The position numbers and the translations under genes are program-made. Below are positions 33,737-42,856 of a stretch of DNA of 64,000 bases, one piece after another. Source of the DNA: Desulfosporosinus meridiei DSM 13257 (GTDB lineage Bacteria; Bacillota; Desulfitobacteriia; Desulfitobacteriales; Desulfitobacteriaceae); the NCBI RefSeq assembly GCF_000231385.2, contig NC_018515.1, positions 880,001 to 944,000 on the forward strand, read 5' to 3'. Within the stretch, counting starts at the first letter, position 1, and every line of letters begins with the position of its first letter. The notes beneath the pieces were generated by a model. The model worked only from the letters and a program-made list of their open reading frames with translations, ran no database searches and had not been told where the DNA came from.

Positions 33737-34915
33737 CTACCGTCGAATGAAAACTGCTATAGGGATAGTTGTATTTGTAAGTGTTAATGTTGAACCAATA
33801 GTTTTATTAGGTAACAGATTGACAGGTAAACCGCCAAAATTCAACCTAGAGTCAACTGTCGTGATATTAAATAGCGGCGATTGGCTTTGGCCATTTAACA
33901 GGTTAACCACATTATTAATGACTTCATCTGGTACAACCACCGACCCGCCCAGAGCAGTAACGTTTGGGGTTGCACCATTTTTATAGAGCTGTGCTAAATA
34001 CATAGCAATACTATCAGGTACCAATGGTGTGGACGGGTCAATTAGTAGAATGGGGTCGCCATTTAAAGCCGCCAGTATAGTACCTGATAAGGCATCAGGA
34101 TAGTTTAATCCTGATGCAATGTAGATTGTTTTTGGGTTCGCAGCCAATTGGCTGTATGCTAATGAGGCTGTATCGAATCTAGTTTGTCCTGCGAATCGAG
34201 TGATTTTTGAATTAGGGGAAATCGATTTAATCTCATTTTCCACGGAGCCTGATACAACCGCAGTTCCCCCAGCGATATAAATGTTTTTTGGTTCATTGTT
34301 TGTTAGGTATTCTTGTGCCCCTTTTGGTAAGCCATTGGTTTGCGTTAATAGAATAGGTGAATTGGTTTGACTAGCAAAACTGGAAATAGCTAACGCATCG
34401 GGAAAATTTTGACCACTGGCTATATAAACAGTATCACTCGTCGAGTTTAACTCGTTTACAATTAACTCATTTGTGTCGTACAGGTCTGAGCCACCCAGTC
34501 GTTTTATTTGATGACCTTGATTAGAAAGCAAGCTCTCAAAATTGCTCCCTATTACGCTAGTACCGCCGGTTATATATACCGTGCCTTGCGGTCGCAGATG
34601 GGCTTGAATATAATCTAGAGCTGCTTTAGATGTTTGGGTATTACGATCAACCAATAAGATTGGAGCACTTAATTCATGGGCTAAAACACTGGCTGACAAA
34701 GCATCGGGAAAATCATTGCCGGAAGCCAGTACAACATTACTAACCGTTTGATTAGAAAACTGATTCGCAATGGCAGTTGAAGTTTCGTATCGATCCGAAC
34801 CATAAAGGCGAGGATTAATGCTGCTACCAGCCAGAGATAAAGTTGCTGTTGTTGCGATAAAAGTTGCCACTAATATGGGTACAATAGCTAAACTAATCAA
34901 TTTACGATGCTTCAT
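33737..34915 (-). CDS. secreted cell-wall-binding repeat 2 (CWB2) protein, probably truncated by a frameshift
   Basis: A 392-aa frame. A signal peptide (KLISLAIVPILVATFIATTATLSLAG) precedes three CWB2 repeats, each opening with an R-L/F-x-G-x-D/R-Y/F motif: RLYGSDRYETSTAIAN, RLGGSDLYDTNELIVN and RFAGQTRFDTASLAYS. The repeats bind the protein to cell-wall polymer outside the membrane. The end of the frame (TIPIAVFIRR) is unlike the preceding composition, and the neighbouring frame carries on into a hydrolase domain. The stop at 33737 is therefore most likely the result of a one-base deletion or a sequencing error. GAGGCCGAG precedes the ATG. Confidence 0.85.
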   Translation of the reverse strand: MKHRKLISLAIVPILVATFIATTATLSLAGSSINPRLYGSDRYETSTAIANQFSNQTVSNVVLASGNDFPDALSASVLAHELSAPILLVDRNTQTSKAALDYIQAHLRPQGTVYITGGTSVIGSNFESLLSNQGHQIKRLGGSDLYDTNELIVNELNSTSDTVYIASGQNFPDALAISSFASQTNSPILLTQTNGLPKGAQEYLTNNEPKNIYIAGGTAVVSGSVENEIKSISPNSKITRFAGQTRFDTASLAYSQLAANPKTIYIASGLNYPDALSGTILAALNGDPILLIDPSTPLVPDSIAMYLAQLYKNGATPNVTALGGSVVVPDEVINNVVNLLNGQSQSPLFNITTVDSRLNFGGLPVNLLPNKTIGSTLTLTNTTIPIAVFIRR

Positions 34916-35343
34916 CTCGGCCTCCTTTTTTCTTTAGTACATCGATGAAGTGCTTCAATGTAAAATTATTTGCCCTTTTTCGCATAGGGTTCTTCAAGTT
35001 TACCATAAACTTGGACGTTTCTAACCTCGTAATTTTTTCCATTCAATCGGCATAATAAGGAGACAAAAATGCCAAAAGTCATTGACTTGTCTTTTGAATT
35101 TCTTGGCAAAGCAAAATAACCTAGCAGGGATTTTATCCAGGCTAGGCTATAAGAAATTCACGCTATAATTTGTTGGCAATAATCTATTTGAATAGTTAAG
35201 ACATGAAAAAGGGAACCTATACAATCGATTCGTAAAGTATACAGGATTCTTTACCGATTTTATGGTCAATCCATGTTATAAACGGTTGAATCGTAAGGGC
35301 ACTTATGTTAAGTTTAAACAAACACACAAAGATGAATAATGTA
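34916..35343. other. intergenic region before the gltB leader
   Basis: Holds the divergent promoters of the cell-wall gene and gltB. A 16-codon ORF at 35069-35119 (MPKVIDLSFEFLGKAK) has a strong AAGGAG seven bases upstream and is followed by a CCTAGC/GCTAGG hairpin. It may be a small peptide gene or leader. Nothing else is apparent. Confidence 0.4.
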
Positions 35344-35411
35344 GAGCAAAGGCGCTCAAAGAGATAATTGTACTTCGGGGTTGAGGTACATTCTTTTAGA
35401 GTCGCTTTTTT
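35344..35411 (+). promoter_or_regulatory. ANTAR-type antitermination leader of gltB
   Basis: The hairpin GAGC-AAAGGC-GCTC (35344-35357) has a hexaloop with A at position 1 and G at position 4, as ANTAR proteins require. Its 3' arm is also the 5' arm of a terminator (GCGCTCAAAGA with TCTTTTAGAGTCGC, enclosing GTACTTC/GAGGTAC) that ends in six T at 35406-35411. The two folds exclude each other. A second upstream hairpin, usual for ANTAR targets, was not identified with confidence. Confidence 0.7.
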
Positions 35412-35449
35412 GCTTTATATATTTAAATTCGCAACGAAGGGTGAGTAAT

Positions 35450-38400
35450 ATGCAAAGTTATGGTTTGCCAATGAAACAAGGGCTTTACGATCCAGCATTA
35501 GAACATGATGCATGTGGAATGGGATTCGTTGTGAATATCAAGGGCGAAAAGTCTCATGGCATTATAGATGAGGCCTTAACTGTATTGGAAAACTTAAGCC
35601 ACAGAGGGGCAAGCGGGGCGGATGAAAACACCGGTGATGGAGCCGGAATACTAATTCAAATACCTCACGATTTCTTCCAAAGAGAATGTGAAGTTTTGGG
35701 CTTTAAAATGCCGGAAAAAGGCAGCTACGGCGTAGGGATGATTTTTGCACATAAGTATGATGATTTCAGAAAAACACAGATGGAGACCTTTGAAAGAATC
35801 GTTCAGGAAGAAGGCCAGAAGATCCTCGGCTGGAGAGAAGTTCCCATCGATAAATCAACCATCGGCGAAGGTGCAAAAGCGGTAATGCCCAGATTTATTC
35901 AGGTTTTTATCGAAAAAGATCCTAGCATTACTGATGAGATGGACTTTGAAAGAAAGCTGTATATTATCAGAAAAAGGGCCGAACAAGTCATCGTCCCCAT
36001 GTGTGAAGATAAGGGGGGAACATTCTATGTTGCCAGCCTTTCCTGCAAAACAATTGTCTATAAGGGCATGCTCACAGCTGAGCAACTAAGAAACTTTTAT
36101 CTTGATCTTTCCGATCTTGATTTCGTATCGGCTTTAGCAATGGTTCATTCAAGGTTCAGCACAAACACCTTCCCAAGCTGGGAGAGGGCTCATCCCAACA
36201 GATATATTGTTCATAATGGTGAGATTAATACCATTCGAGGCAATGTAAACTGGATGAAAGCTAGACAAAAGTGTATCGCTTCCCCACTATTTGACGATCT
36301 CTCAAAAGTCTATCCTATTGTGGACGAGTCAGGCAGTGACTCCGCCATGTTCGACAACAGTTTAGAATTTCTTCACCTAACTGGCAGGTCGCTGCCGCAC
36401 TCCGTAATGATGATGATTCCTGAACCCTGGGAAAAGAATGAGCAAATGTCTAAAGAAAAGAAGGACTTTTATCAATTCCATGACTTTCTAATGGAGCCTT
36501 GGGATGGTCCTGCTGCCATGGGATTTACTGACGGTGTGGTCATCGGTGGAGTATTAGACAGAAATGGACTCAGACCTTCTCGGTATTACGTTACAAAAGA
36601 TGACAAAGTTGTCTTGGCCTCAGAGGTCGGGGTAATTGATATAAAACCTGAAAATGTAAAATATAAGGGCAGGCTGGAACCTGGCAAAATGCTGCTTATT
36701 GATACTCAAGCGCAAAGAATCATCTCAGATGAAGAGTTAAAGCAAAGTGTATCGATAATGCATCCTTATGAAGAATGGAACAACCGCCATATCGTCAAAC
36801 TCAGCGATCTGCCTGTTGAGAAAGCAAAGGAAGAGAAGGTGAGCGAAGACCTAATTCAGCAACAGAAGGCTTTTGGTTATACCTTTGAGGATATTACTAT
36901 GACTATTCAGCCTATGGCGACCCAAGGGGTTGATCCTATTGGCGCGATGGGTATGGATTCACCATTAGCTGTATTATCCGAGAAACCCCAGATGTTGTAT
37001 CTGTACTTTAAACAGCTCTTTGCTCAAGTTACTAATCCTCCTATTGACGGAATAAGAGAAGAAATAGTTACATCAAGCAGCATGTTGCTGGGTGATACGG
37101 GAAACCTTCTTGATCCTGATCAAAGAAACTCAGCCAGTCTGTCCCTTGATTACCCCATACTAACTAATGAACAACTCGAAACCATTAAGCAGCTAAACAA
37201 TGGCAGGCTCAAAGCTGCCACCCTTTCCATACTTTATAAGGCCTCGGAAGGGGTAAGCTCTATGGAAAAGGCTTTAGATAGAGTTTTCGCAGAAGCCGAC
37301 AAGGCTATCAGTGCAGGTGCAAATATTATTATTCTCTCAGACCGGGGCGTCAATGAAGAACTTGCAGCAATTCCTGCGCTTCTGGCATCCTCAGGACTTC
37401 ATCACCATCTTATTAGACGAGAAATTAGAACCAATTTAGGAATCGTCTTAGAATCTGGGGAGCCGAGAGAAGTCCACCATTTCTGTACTTTAATTGGTTA
37501 TGGGGTCACTGCAATCAACCCGTATTTGGCCTATGAAACAATTCAAGACCTGGCTGAAAAAGACGTATTAAACGGGCTTAGTTATGCAGAGGCTAAAAAG
37601 AATTATATAAAAGCTGGGGTAAAAGGGGTTCTTAAGGTACTCACAAAAATGGGGATTTCCACGATGAGAAGTTATCATGGTGCCCAAATCTTTGAGGCGG
37701 TAGGGCTTAAAAAGGAGCTTATTGATAAGTACTTCACTTTTACCCCCTCCAGACTAGAGGGTATAGGACTTGAAGAAATTGCCCAAGAAAATCAAATGCG
37801 GCACGAAAGCGCATTCGATGAGAATTCACTCTACACTGATTCTCTTGAAGTAGGCGGACACTTCCAATGTAAGGATGATGGGGAAATCCATCTCTATAAT
37901 CCTGAAACTATCTATATGCTGCAAAGGGCATGTAGGGAAGGAAACTACCACCTCTATAGAGAGTATTCTAAAAAGGTTAATGATGACGAACTCTACACCT
38001 TAAGAAATATCCTGGATTTTAAGGTTAATCCCGATGACATCATTCCCATTGAGGAAGTAGAGTCGGTTGATTCGATTGTCAAGCGATTTAAGACCGGAGC
38101 TATGTCCTATGGATCTATCAGCAAGGAGGCCCATGAGTGTCTGGCTATTGCCATGAACAGGCTTGGTGGTAAAAGTAACTCCGGTGAAGGCGGAGAAGAC
38201 TGCGAACGCTTTAAAGTAATGGCCAACGGAGATACAAAAAACAGTGCGATTAAGCAAGTTGCTTCCGGGCGATTTGGCGTTACCAGCAACTACTTGGTAA
38301 ATGCCCAGGAGATTCAAATTAAGATGGCCCAGGGTGCCAAGCCAGGTGAGGGTGGCCAGCTCCCGGGACGAAAGATTTACCCAAGCATAGCTAAGGTAAG

Positions 38401-40024
38401 GCATTCAACCCCAGGTGTAGACCTTATTTCACCTCCGCCCCATCATGATATTTATTCCATTGAAGATTTGGCAGAGCTAATATATGATCTAAAAAACGCC
38501 AACAGGGATGCACGGATTAACGTTAAACTGGTTTCCGAAGTTGGAGTAGGAACCATCGCTGCAGGAGTAGCAAAAGGAAAAGCAGACGTCATTCTTATCA
38601 GTGGATATGATGGAGGAACTGGAGCCTCACCAAGAACAAGTATCAAGAACTCAGGACTTCCATGGGAACTGGGACTTGCCGAGACTCATCAGACCTTGGT
38701 TCTAAACAAGTTGAGAGACAGAGTAGTTGTGGAAACTGATGGCAAATTGCTTTCAGGCCGAGACGTAGTTATTGCGGCCATGCTTGGGGCTGAAGAGTAC
38801 GGATTTGCAACAACACCGCTGATTGCTCTGGGATGTGTGATGATGAGAGTTTGTAATCTTAACACATGCCCAGTAGGAATAGCCACTCAAGATGAGACTC
38901 TGAGGAAAAACTTCACAGGGAAGCCAGAGCATGTTGAAAACTTTATGAAATTTATTGCGCAGGAAATGCGTGAGCTTATGGCTAAGCTGGGCTTTAAAAC
39001 CATCAATGAGATGGTTGGACGCTCGGATAAACTAAAAGCAAAAGAGAATGTAAAGCACTGGAAGGCTAAACACTTAGACCTATCCCAGATTCTTTATCAA
39101 CCATATGCCGGCGCAGATATCAGTCGATTCAATACCCAGCCCCAGAACCATATGCTGGAACAAACCATGGATATCAAAAAACTTCTGAGAATTTGTAAAC
39201 CTGCACTCGAAAATCAAACACCAATTCGGGCCAAACTCAAGATCAATAATGTGGACCGAGTTGTCGGCACAGTCATCGGAAGCGAAATTTCTAAGAGATA
39301 CGCGGAAGCAGGACTTCCTGAAGATACAATTAAGCTTACCTTTGTGGGGTCAGCCGGACAAAGCTTTGGAGCATTTACTCCGAAAGGGTTGTCCCTCGAA
39401 CTGGAAGGAGATTCTAACGACTATTTAGGAAAAGGTCTTTCAGGGGCAAAAATTTCAGTTTATCCTCCGAAAACCTCCAACTTTGAACCTGAGAAGAATA
39501 TCCTAATCGGAAATGTTGCTTTCTACGGGGCAACTTCAGGGGAAGCTTATATCAATGGGATAGCAGGAGAAAGATTCTGTGTAAGAAACAGTGGGGTAAA
39601 AGCAGTTGTCGAAGGCGTAGGCGATCATGGCTGTGAATATATGACGGGGGGCAAAGTGGTTATTCTGGGCAAAACAGGAAGGAACTTTGCAGCCGGAATG
39701 TCTGGTGGAACAGCCTACCTGCTTGACTTTGACGAAGCATATTGCAACAAATCACTGGTTTTGCTGGAGAAAATTGAGTCTGAAGAAGAAATGAATGAAA
39801 TTCGGGAAATGATCCAAAAGCATGTCGAGAATACCGGCAGTCCTCTGGGCAAGAAGGTTCTGGAGAGCTGGAAAAGCTATTCACTAAGATTCACTAAGGT
39901 CATTCCAAAGGATTACAAACGTATGCTTGAAAACATTGATAAAGCTCATAAGGCCGGCTTAGAAGGTGAAGAGGCCTTACTGGTTGCCTTTAAAGAGAAT
40001 TTTAAAGATGTTTCCAGGACTTAA
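35450..40024 (+). CDS. gltB: glutamate synthase large subunit
   Basis: Ammonia assimilation: converts glutamine plus 2-oxoglutarate to two glutamate. 1524 aa. After a propeptide of about 21 residues, the N-terminal glutamine amidotransferase starts at the catalytic Cys in HDACGMGFV. The central and FMN-binding synthase domains follow ([26 protein letters not shown]), with the 3Fe-4S cysteines in [19 protein letters not shown]. The GXGXG beta-helix domain covers about the last 270 residues. The ATG at 35450 has GAAGGGTGAG upstream; the longer frame from 35381 would start inside the leader terminator. It is co-transcribed with gltD and controlled by the leader at 35344. Confidence 0.96.
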   Translation: MQSYGLPMKQGLYDPALEHDACGMGFVVNIKGEKSHGIIDEALTVLENLSHRGASGADENTGDGAGILIQIPHDFFQRECEVLGFKMPEKGSYGVGMIFAHKYDDFRKTQMETFERIVQEEGQKILGWREVPIDKSTIGEGAKAVMPRFIQVFIEKDPSITDEMDFERKLYIIRKRAEQVIVPMCEDKGGTFYVASLSCKTIVYKGMLTAEQLRNFYLDLSDLDFVSALAMVHSRFSTNTFPSWERAHPNRYIVHNGEINTIRGNVNWMKARQKCIASPLFDDLSKVYPIVDESGSDSAMFDNSLEFLHLTGRSLPHSVMMMIPEPWEKNEQMSKEKKDFYQFHDFLMEPWDGPAAMGFTDGVVIGGVLDRNGLRPSRYYVTKDDKVVLASEVGVIDIKPENVKYKGRLEPGKMLLIDTQAQRIISDEELKQSVSIMHPYEEWNNRHIVKLSDLPVEKAKEEKVSEDLIQQQKAFGYTFEDITMTIQPMATQGVDPIGAMGMDSPLAVLSEKPQMLYLYFKQLFAQVTNPPIDGIREEIVTSSSMLLGDTGNLLDPDQRNSASLSLDYPILTNEQLETIKQLNNGRLKAATLSILYKASEGVSSMEKALDRVFAEADKAISAGANIIILSDRGVNEELAAIPALLASSGLHHHLIRREIRTNLGIVLESGEPREVHHFCTLIGYGVTAINPYLAYETIQDLAEKDVLNGLSYAEAKKNYIKAGVKGVLKVLTKMGISTMRSYHGAQIFEAVGLKKELIDKYFTFTPSRLEGIGLEEIAQENQMRHESAFDENSLYTDSLEVGGHFQCKDDGEIHLYNPETIYMLQRACREGNYHLYREYSKKVNDDELYTLRNILDFKVNPDDIIPIEEVESVDSIVKRFKTGAMSYGSISKEAHECLAIAMNRLGGKSNSGEGGEDCERFKVMANGDTKNSAIKQVASGRFGVTSNYLVNAQEIQIKMAQGAKPGEGGQLPGRKIYPSIAKVRHSTPGVDLISPPPHHDIYSIEDLAELIYDLKNANRDARINVKLVSEVGVGTIAAGVAKGKADVILISGYDGGTGASPRTSIKNSGLPWELGLAETHQTLVLNKLRDRVVVETDGKLLSGRDVVIAAMLGAEEYGFATTPLIALGCVMMRVCNLNTCPVGIATQDETLRKNFTGKPEHVENFMKFIAQEMRELMAKLGFKTINEMVGRSDKLKAKENVKHWKAKHLDLSQILYQPYAGADISRFNTQPQNHMLEQTMDIKKLLRICKPALENQTPIRAKLKINNVDRVVGTVIGSEISKRYAEAGLPEDTIKLTFVGSAGQSFGAFTPKGLSLELEGDSNDYLGKGLSGAKISVYPPKTSNFEPEKNILIGNVAFYGATSGEAYINGIAGERFCVRNSGVKAVVEGVGDHGCEYMTGGKVVILGKTGRNFAAGMSGGTAYLLDFDEAYCNKSLVLLEKIESEEEMNEIREMIQKHVENTGSPLGKKVLESWKSYSLRFTKVIPKDYKRMLENIDKAHKAGLEGEEALLVAFKENFKDVSRT

Positions 40025-40042
40025 GTGTGAGGTGGGACTGAA

Positions 40043-41527
40043 ATGGGAAAAGCGACTGGATTCTTAGAGTATAAGAGAGTTAAACCGAAAAAACGATCCC
40101 CGGAGGAAAGAATCAAAGACTGGAATGAGATAAGAATTTCACGGGATCCTGATGTTATAAAAACTCAGGGTGCACGATGTATGAACTGTGGAGTACCTTT
40201 CTGTCACGGCGGTGTGCTGTTAAATGGCATGGCCTCGGGCTGTCCTCTGCACAATTTAATTCCGGAGTGGAATGAACTGATCTTTAAGGGTCAGTGGGAA
40301 GATGCTTATAAAAGGCTGACCAGAACCAGCCCTTTCCCGGAATTTACGTCCAGAGTTTGCCCTGCACCCTGTGAAGGTGCCTGTACTGAAGGCTATATCA
40401 TGGAGCCAGTTACCATCAACAGTCTGGAGTATGAGATCATTGAGAGAGCCTTTGCTGAAGGGTGGGTAAAGCCCCGAAAGGGTAAGGCCACAGGAAAGAG
40501 AATAGCAATTGTCGGTTCCGGTCCGGCAGGACTATCCGCCGCTTATTATTTAAATGCCGTAGGGCATGACGTAACTGTCTATGAGAGAAGCGACAGAGTC
40601 GGTGGTTTAATGATGTACGGGATTCCCAACATGAAGCTTGAGAAACAAATTGTTGAAAGACGGTTTGCGTTACTGAAGGAATCTGGAATTCAATTCGTTC
40701 TAAATACTGAAGTGGGTAAAGACATCAGTGCTCAGGAGCTGGTTGATCAGTATGATGCAGTAGTGTTGTGCGCAGGGGCAACCAAAGCACGAGGGCTTAA
40801 CGTTGAAGGGAAAGATCTCAAAGGTGTTCACTTTGCTGTAGATTTTCTAAAGGCTAATACCAAGAGCCTATTGGATTCAAAGCTGCAAGATGGCAATTTC
40901 ATTAGTGCTAAAGGCAAGAATGTTATTATTATCGGGGGAGGGGACACAGGAACAGACTGCGTAGCCACTTCGATACGGCATGGCTGTGAGAGCGTCTACC
41001 AGTTTGAGATCATGCCTGAACCACCCGCCGAGAGAAAAGAAGAGTCTAATCCATGGCCGGAATGGCCGAAGAAACTCAATGTGGATTATGGCCAGGAAGA
41101 AGCTATTAGCCTGTATGGAAAAGATCCCAGAAACTATCTTATTTCTACTAAAAAGATTGTCGGAAACGAGAATGGTGAGGTCAGTGAAGTACACACAGTA
41201 GAAATCAATTGGGTCAAGAGTCCCTCGGGAAGAATGGTGCCTCAGGAGGTACCCGGAACCGAAAAGATTTGGAAAGCAGATCTGGTTCTCTTGGCCATGG
41301 GATTTCTGGGTCCGGAAGATACGATTGCTAATGAGCTCAAGCTTGACAGAGACCCTCAAAGCAATGTAAAAGCTGAATACGAGGTTTTTAAGACCAACTT
41401 AGATAAGGTATTTACCGCTGGGGATATGAGAAGGGGACAGAGTCTCATTGTCTGGGCTCTTCAAGAAGGGAAACTTTCTGCCCGGGAAGTTGATAAATAC
41501 CTCATGGGTAAGAGTGTTATAAAGTAA
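40043..41527 (+). CDS. gltD: glutamate synthase small subunit
   Basis: NAD(P)H-oxidising subunit of glutamate synthase, 494 aa. The N-terminal cysteines for the 4Fe-4S clusters are in CMNCGVPFCH and CPLHNLIPEW. FAD binds at IVGSGPAGLSAAYYLN (about residues 154-169) and NAD(P)H at IIGGGDTGTDCVATSIRHG (about 296-314). The C-terminal FAD motif is FTAGDMRRGQSLIVWAL. It follows gltB by 18 bases and passes electrons to its FMN. Complete and typical. Confidence 0.96.
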   Translation: MGKATGFLEYKRVKPKKRSPEERIKDWNEIRISRDPDVIKTQGARCMNCGVPFCHGGVLLNGMASGCPLHNLIPEWNELIFKGQWEDAYKRLTRTSPFPEFTSRVCPAPCEGACTEGYIMEPVTINSLEYEIIERAFAEGWVKPRKGKATGKRIAIVGSGPAGLSAAYYLNAVGHDVTVYERSDRVGGLMMYGIPNMKLEKQIVERRFALLKESGIQFVLNTEVGKDISAQELVDQYDAVVLCAGATKARGLNVEGKDLKGVHFAVDFLKANTKSLLDSKLQDGNFISAKGKNVIIIGGGDTGTDCVATSIRHGCESVYQFEIMPEPPAERKEESNPWPEWPKKLNVDYGQEEAISLYGKDPRNYLISTKKIVGNENGEVSEVHTVEINWVKSPSGRMVPQEVPGTEKIWKADLVLLAMGFLGPEDTIANELKLDRDPQSNVKAEYEVFKTNLDKVFTAGDMRRGQSLIVWALQEGKLSAREVDKYLMGKSVIK

Positions 41528-41551
41528 GTTTGCAGAATGATGATGATTGGT

Positions 41552-41590
41552 AGAGGGCCCGCAACAAGGAATTTTTGTTGCGGGCCCTCT
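41552..41590 (+). terminator. gltBD hairpin terminator
   Basis: A perfect 16-base stem, AGAGGGCCCGCAACAA (41552-41567) with its complement (41575-41590), lies 24 bases after gltD. No T tract follows, so it may need Rho or act as a 3' stabiliser. Confidence 0.7.
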
Positions 41591-41896
41591 GTATGACCAA
41601 TGTGTTAATACTTTGAGTAATTCCAATTTCTATTCTTGACGACCAGTATTCTTTAACCTCTTATTCACTATTAGAATATCATACCTAAAGAAATTTGACT
41701 TCAAAGGTGAGATTTCTGCGGTTTACGAATCTTCTCTACATATTCGACTAATTATTACTTAGATGTAAAAACTAGTGGTAAAATTGTATAGTAAGCTAGT
41801 TTATGTTAACGTATATTGTGGAAATTTAAAGTGTCTGATTGAAGAGATCTATAGGAGCTATTCTGGTTTGATGATTTAGAAGTGGGGGGGCTCAAA
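41591..41896. other. intergenic gap before corA
   Basis: 306 AT-rich bases with no ORF, no clear riboswitch and no hairpin. In particular I see no M-box-like structure, although a magnesium transporter follows. Confidence 0.4.
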
Positions 41897-42829
41897 ATGA
41901 TAGCGGTATATAATACAATCAACAATACTATTGTAAAAACTGACAAACCAGAGGTTAAGGGTTCCTGGGTAAATATGATAAATCCATCAGAAGAAGAAAT
42001 TGCTTTAATAACAAAAGCATTAAAATTAGAAAATGAGTTTTCTATTAGAGACGCCTTAGATGATGAAGAGCGACCTAGGATTGAAGCGGAGAATGATCAA
42101 ATTTTTGTGATAATTAACGTTCCGATTAGACAGGATGCCACCGTGATTTATGATACAATTCCTTTAGGGATTATATTGACAAAGGATCATTTTGTAACGG
42201 TGTGTTTACAAGAAGTCGATGTACTTAAAGATTTCGAATGCGGAAAAGTACGCGGCCTGGAAACCTATAAGAAGACCAGATTTCTCTTTCAAATTCTCTA
42301 TAAAAGTGCCACATTATATTTGTCATTTCTTAGAGAGATTGAAAAGAAGACCGACGAGATTGAGCTCACCCTCCACAAATCCATGAAAAATCAAGAGTTA
42401 ATCAGGTTGCTTAATCTTCAAAAAAGTCTTTTATATTTTACAACATCCTTAAAATCGAACGATAAAGTTATGCAGAAGCTTCTGAGAACAAAGGTTCTAA
42501 AAATCTATGAAGAGGATCAGGATTTATTGGAAGACGTTATTATTGAGAATAAACAGGCAGTTGAGATGGCAGAAACCTATAGTAACATTTCAAGTAGTAT
42601 GATGGATGCTTTTGCCTCGATTATTTCCAATAACTTGAACATGGTAATGAAGTTCTTAGCGTCCATTACTATAATTTTAGCGCTGCCTACTATGCTGGCA
42701 AGTTTTTTTGGTATGAACGTAAATATACCCTTACAGACGTCAGAACATGGCTTTCTGATAATCGTTGGCATGTCCGTTGTTCTCTGCTGTGGTGGGGTTG
42801 TTTTTCTTGCTAAAAGAAAAATGTTTTAA
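41897..42829 (+). CDS. corA: CorA-family magnesium transporter
   Basis: Divalent-cation channel of 310 aa. A large cytoplasmic N-terminal domain is followed by two C-terminal transmembrane helices. The selectivity motif is FFGMNVNIPL at about residues 272-281, containing the signature GMN. The first helix is FLASITIILALPTMLASF and the second FLIIVGMSVVLCCGGVVFL. The ATG at 41897 is used because a GGGGGGG ribosome site lies seven bases upstream and overlaps the alternative GTG at 41882. It is probably transcribed with the helicase gene 27 bases downstream. Confidence 0.92.
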   Translation: MIAVYNTINNTIVKTDKPEVKGSWVNMINPSEEEIALITKALKLENEFSIRDALDDEERPRIEAENDQIFVIINVPIRQDATVIYDTIPLGIILTKDHFVTVCLQEVDVLKDFECGKVRGLETYKKTRFLFQILYKSATLYLSFLREIEKKTDEIELTLHKSMKNQELIRLLNLQKSLLYFTTSLKSNDKVMQKLLRTKVLKIYEEDQDLLEDVIIENKQAVEMAETYSNISSSMMDAFASIISNNLNMVMKFLASITIILALPTMLASFFGMNVNIPLQTSEHGFLIIVGMSVVLCCGGVVFLAKRKMF

Positions 42830-42856
42830 AGAATAAAGAGAGGAATTTAATCTGCA

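Noticed and set aside
35344..35411. Cyclic-di-GMP or other metabolite riboswitch before gltB
   Set aside because: The GCAAAGGC string superficially recalls GEMM, but the remaining conserved elements are missing. The hexaloop/terminator overlap, repeated at glnA next to an ANTAR gene, fits better.
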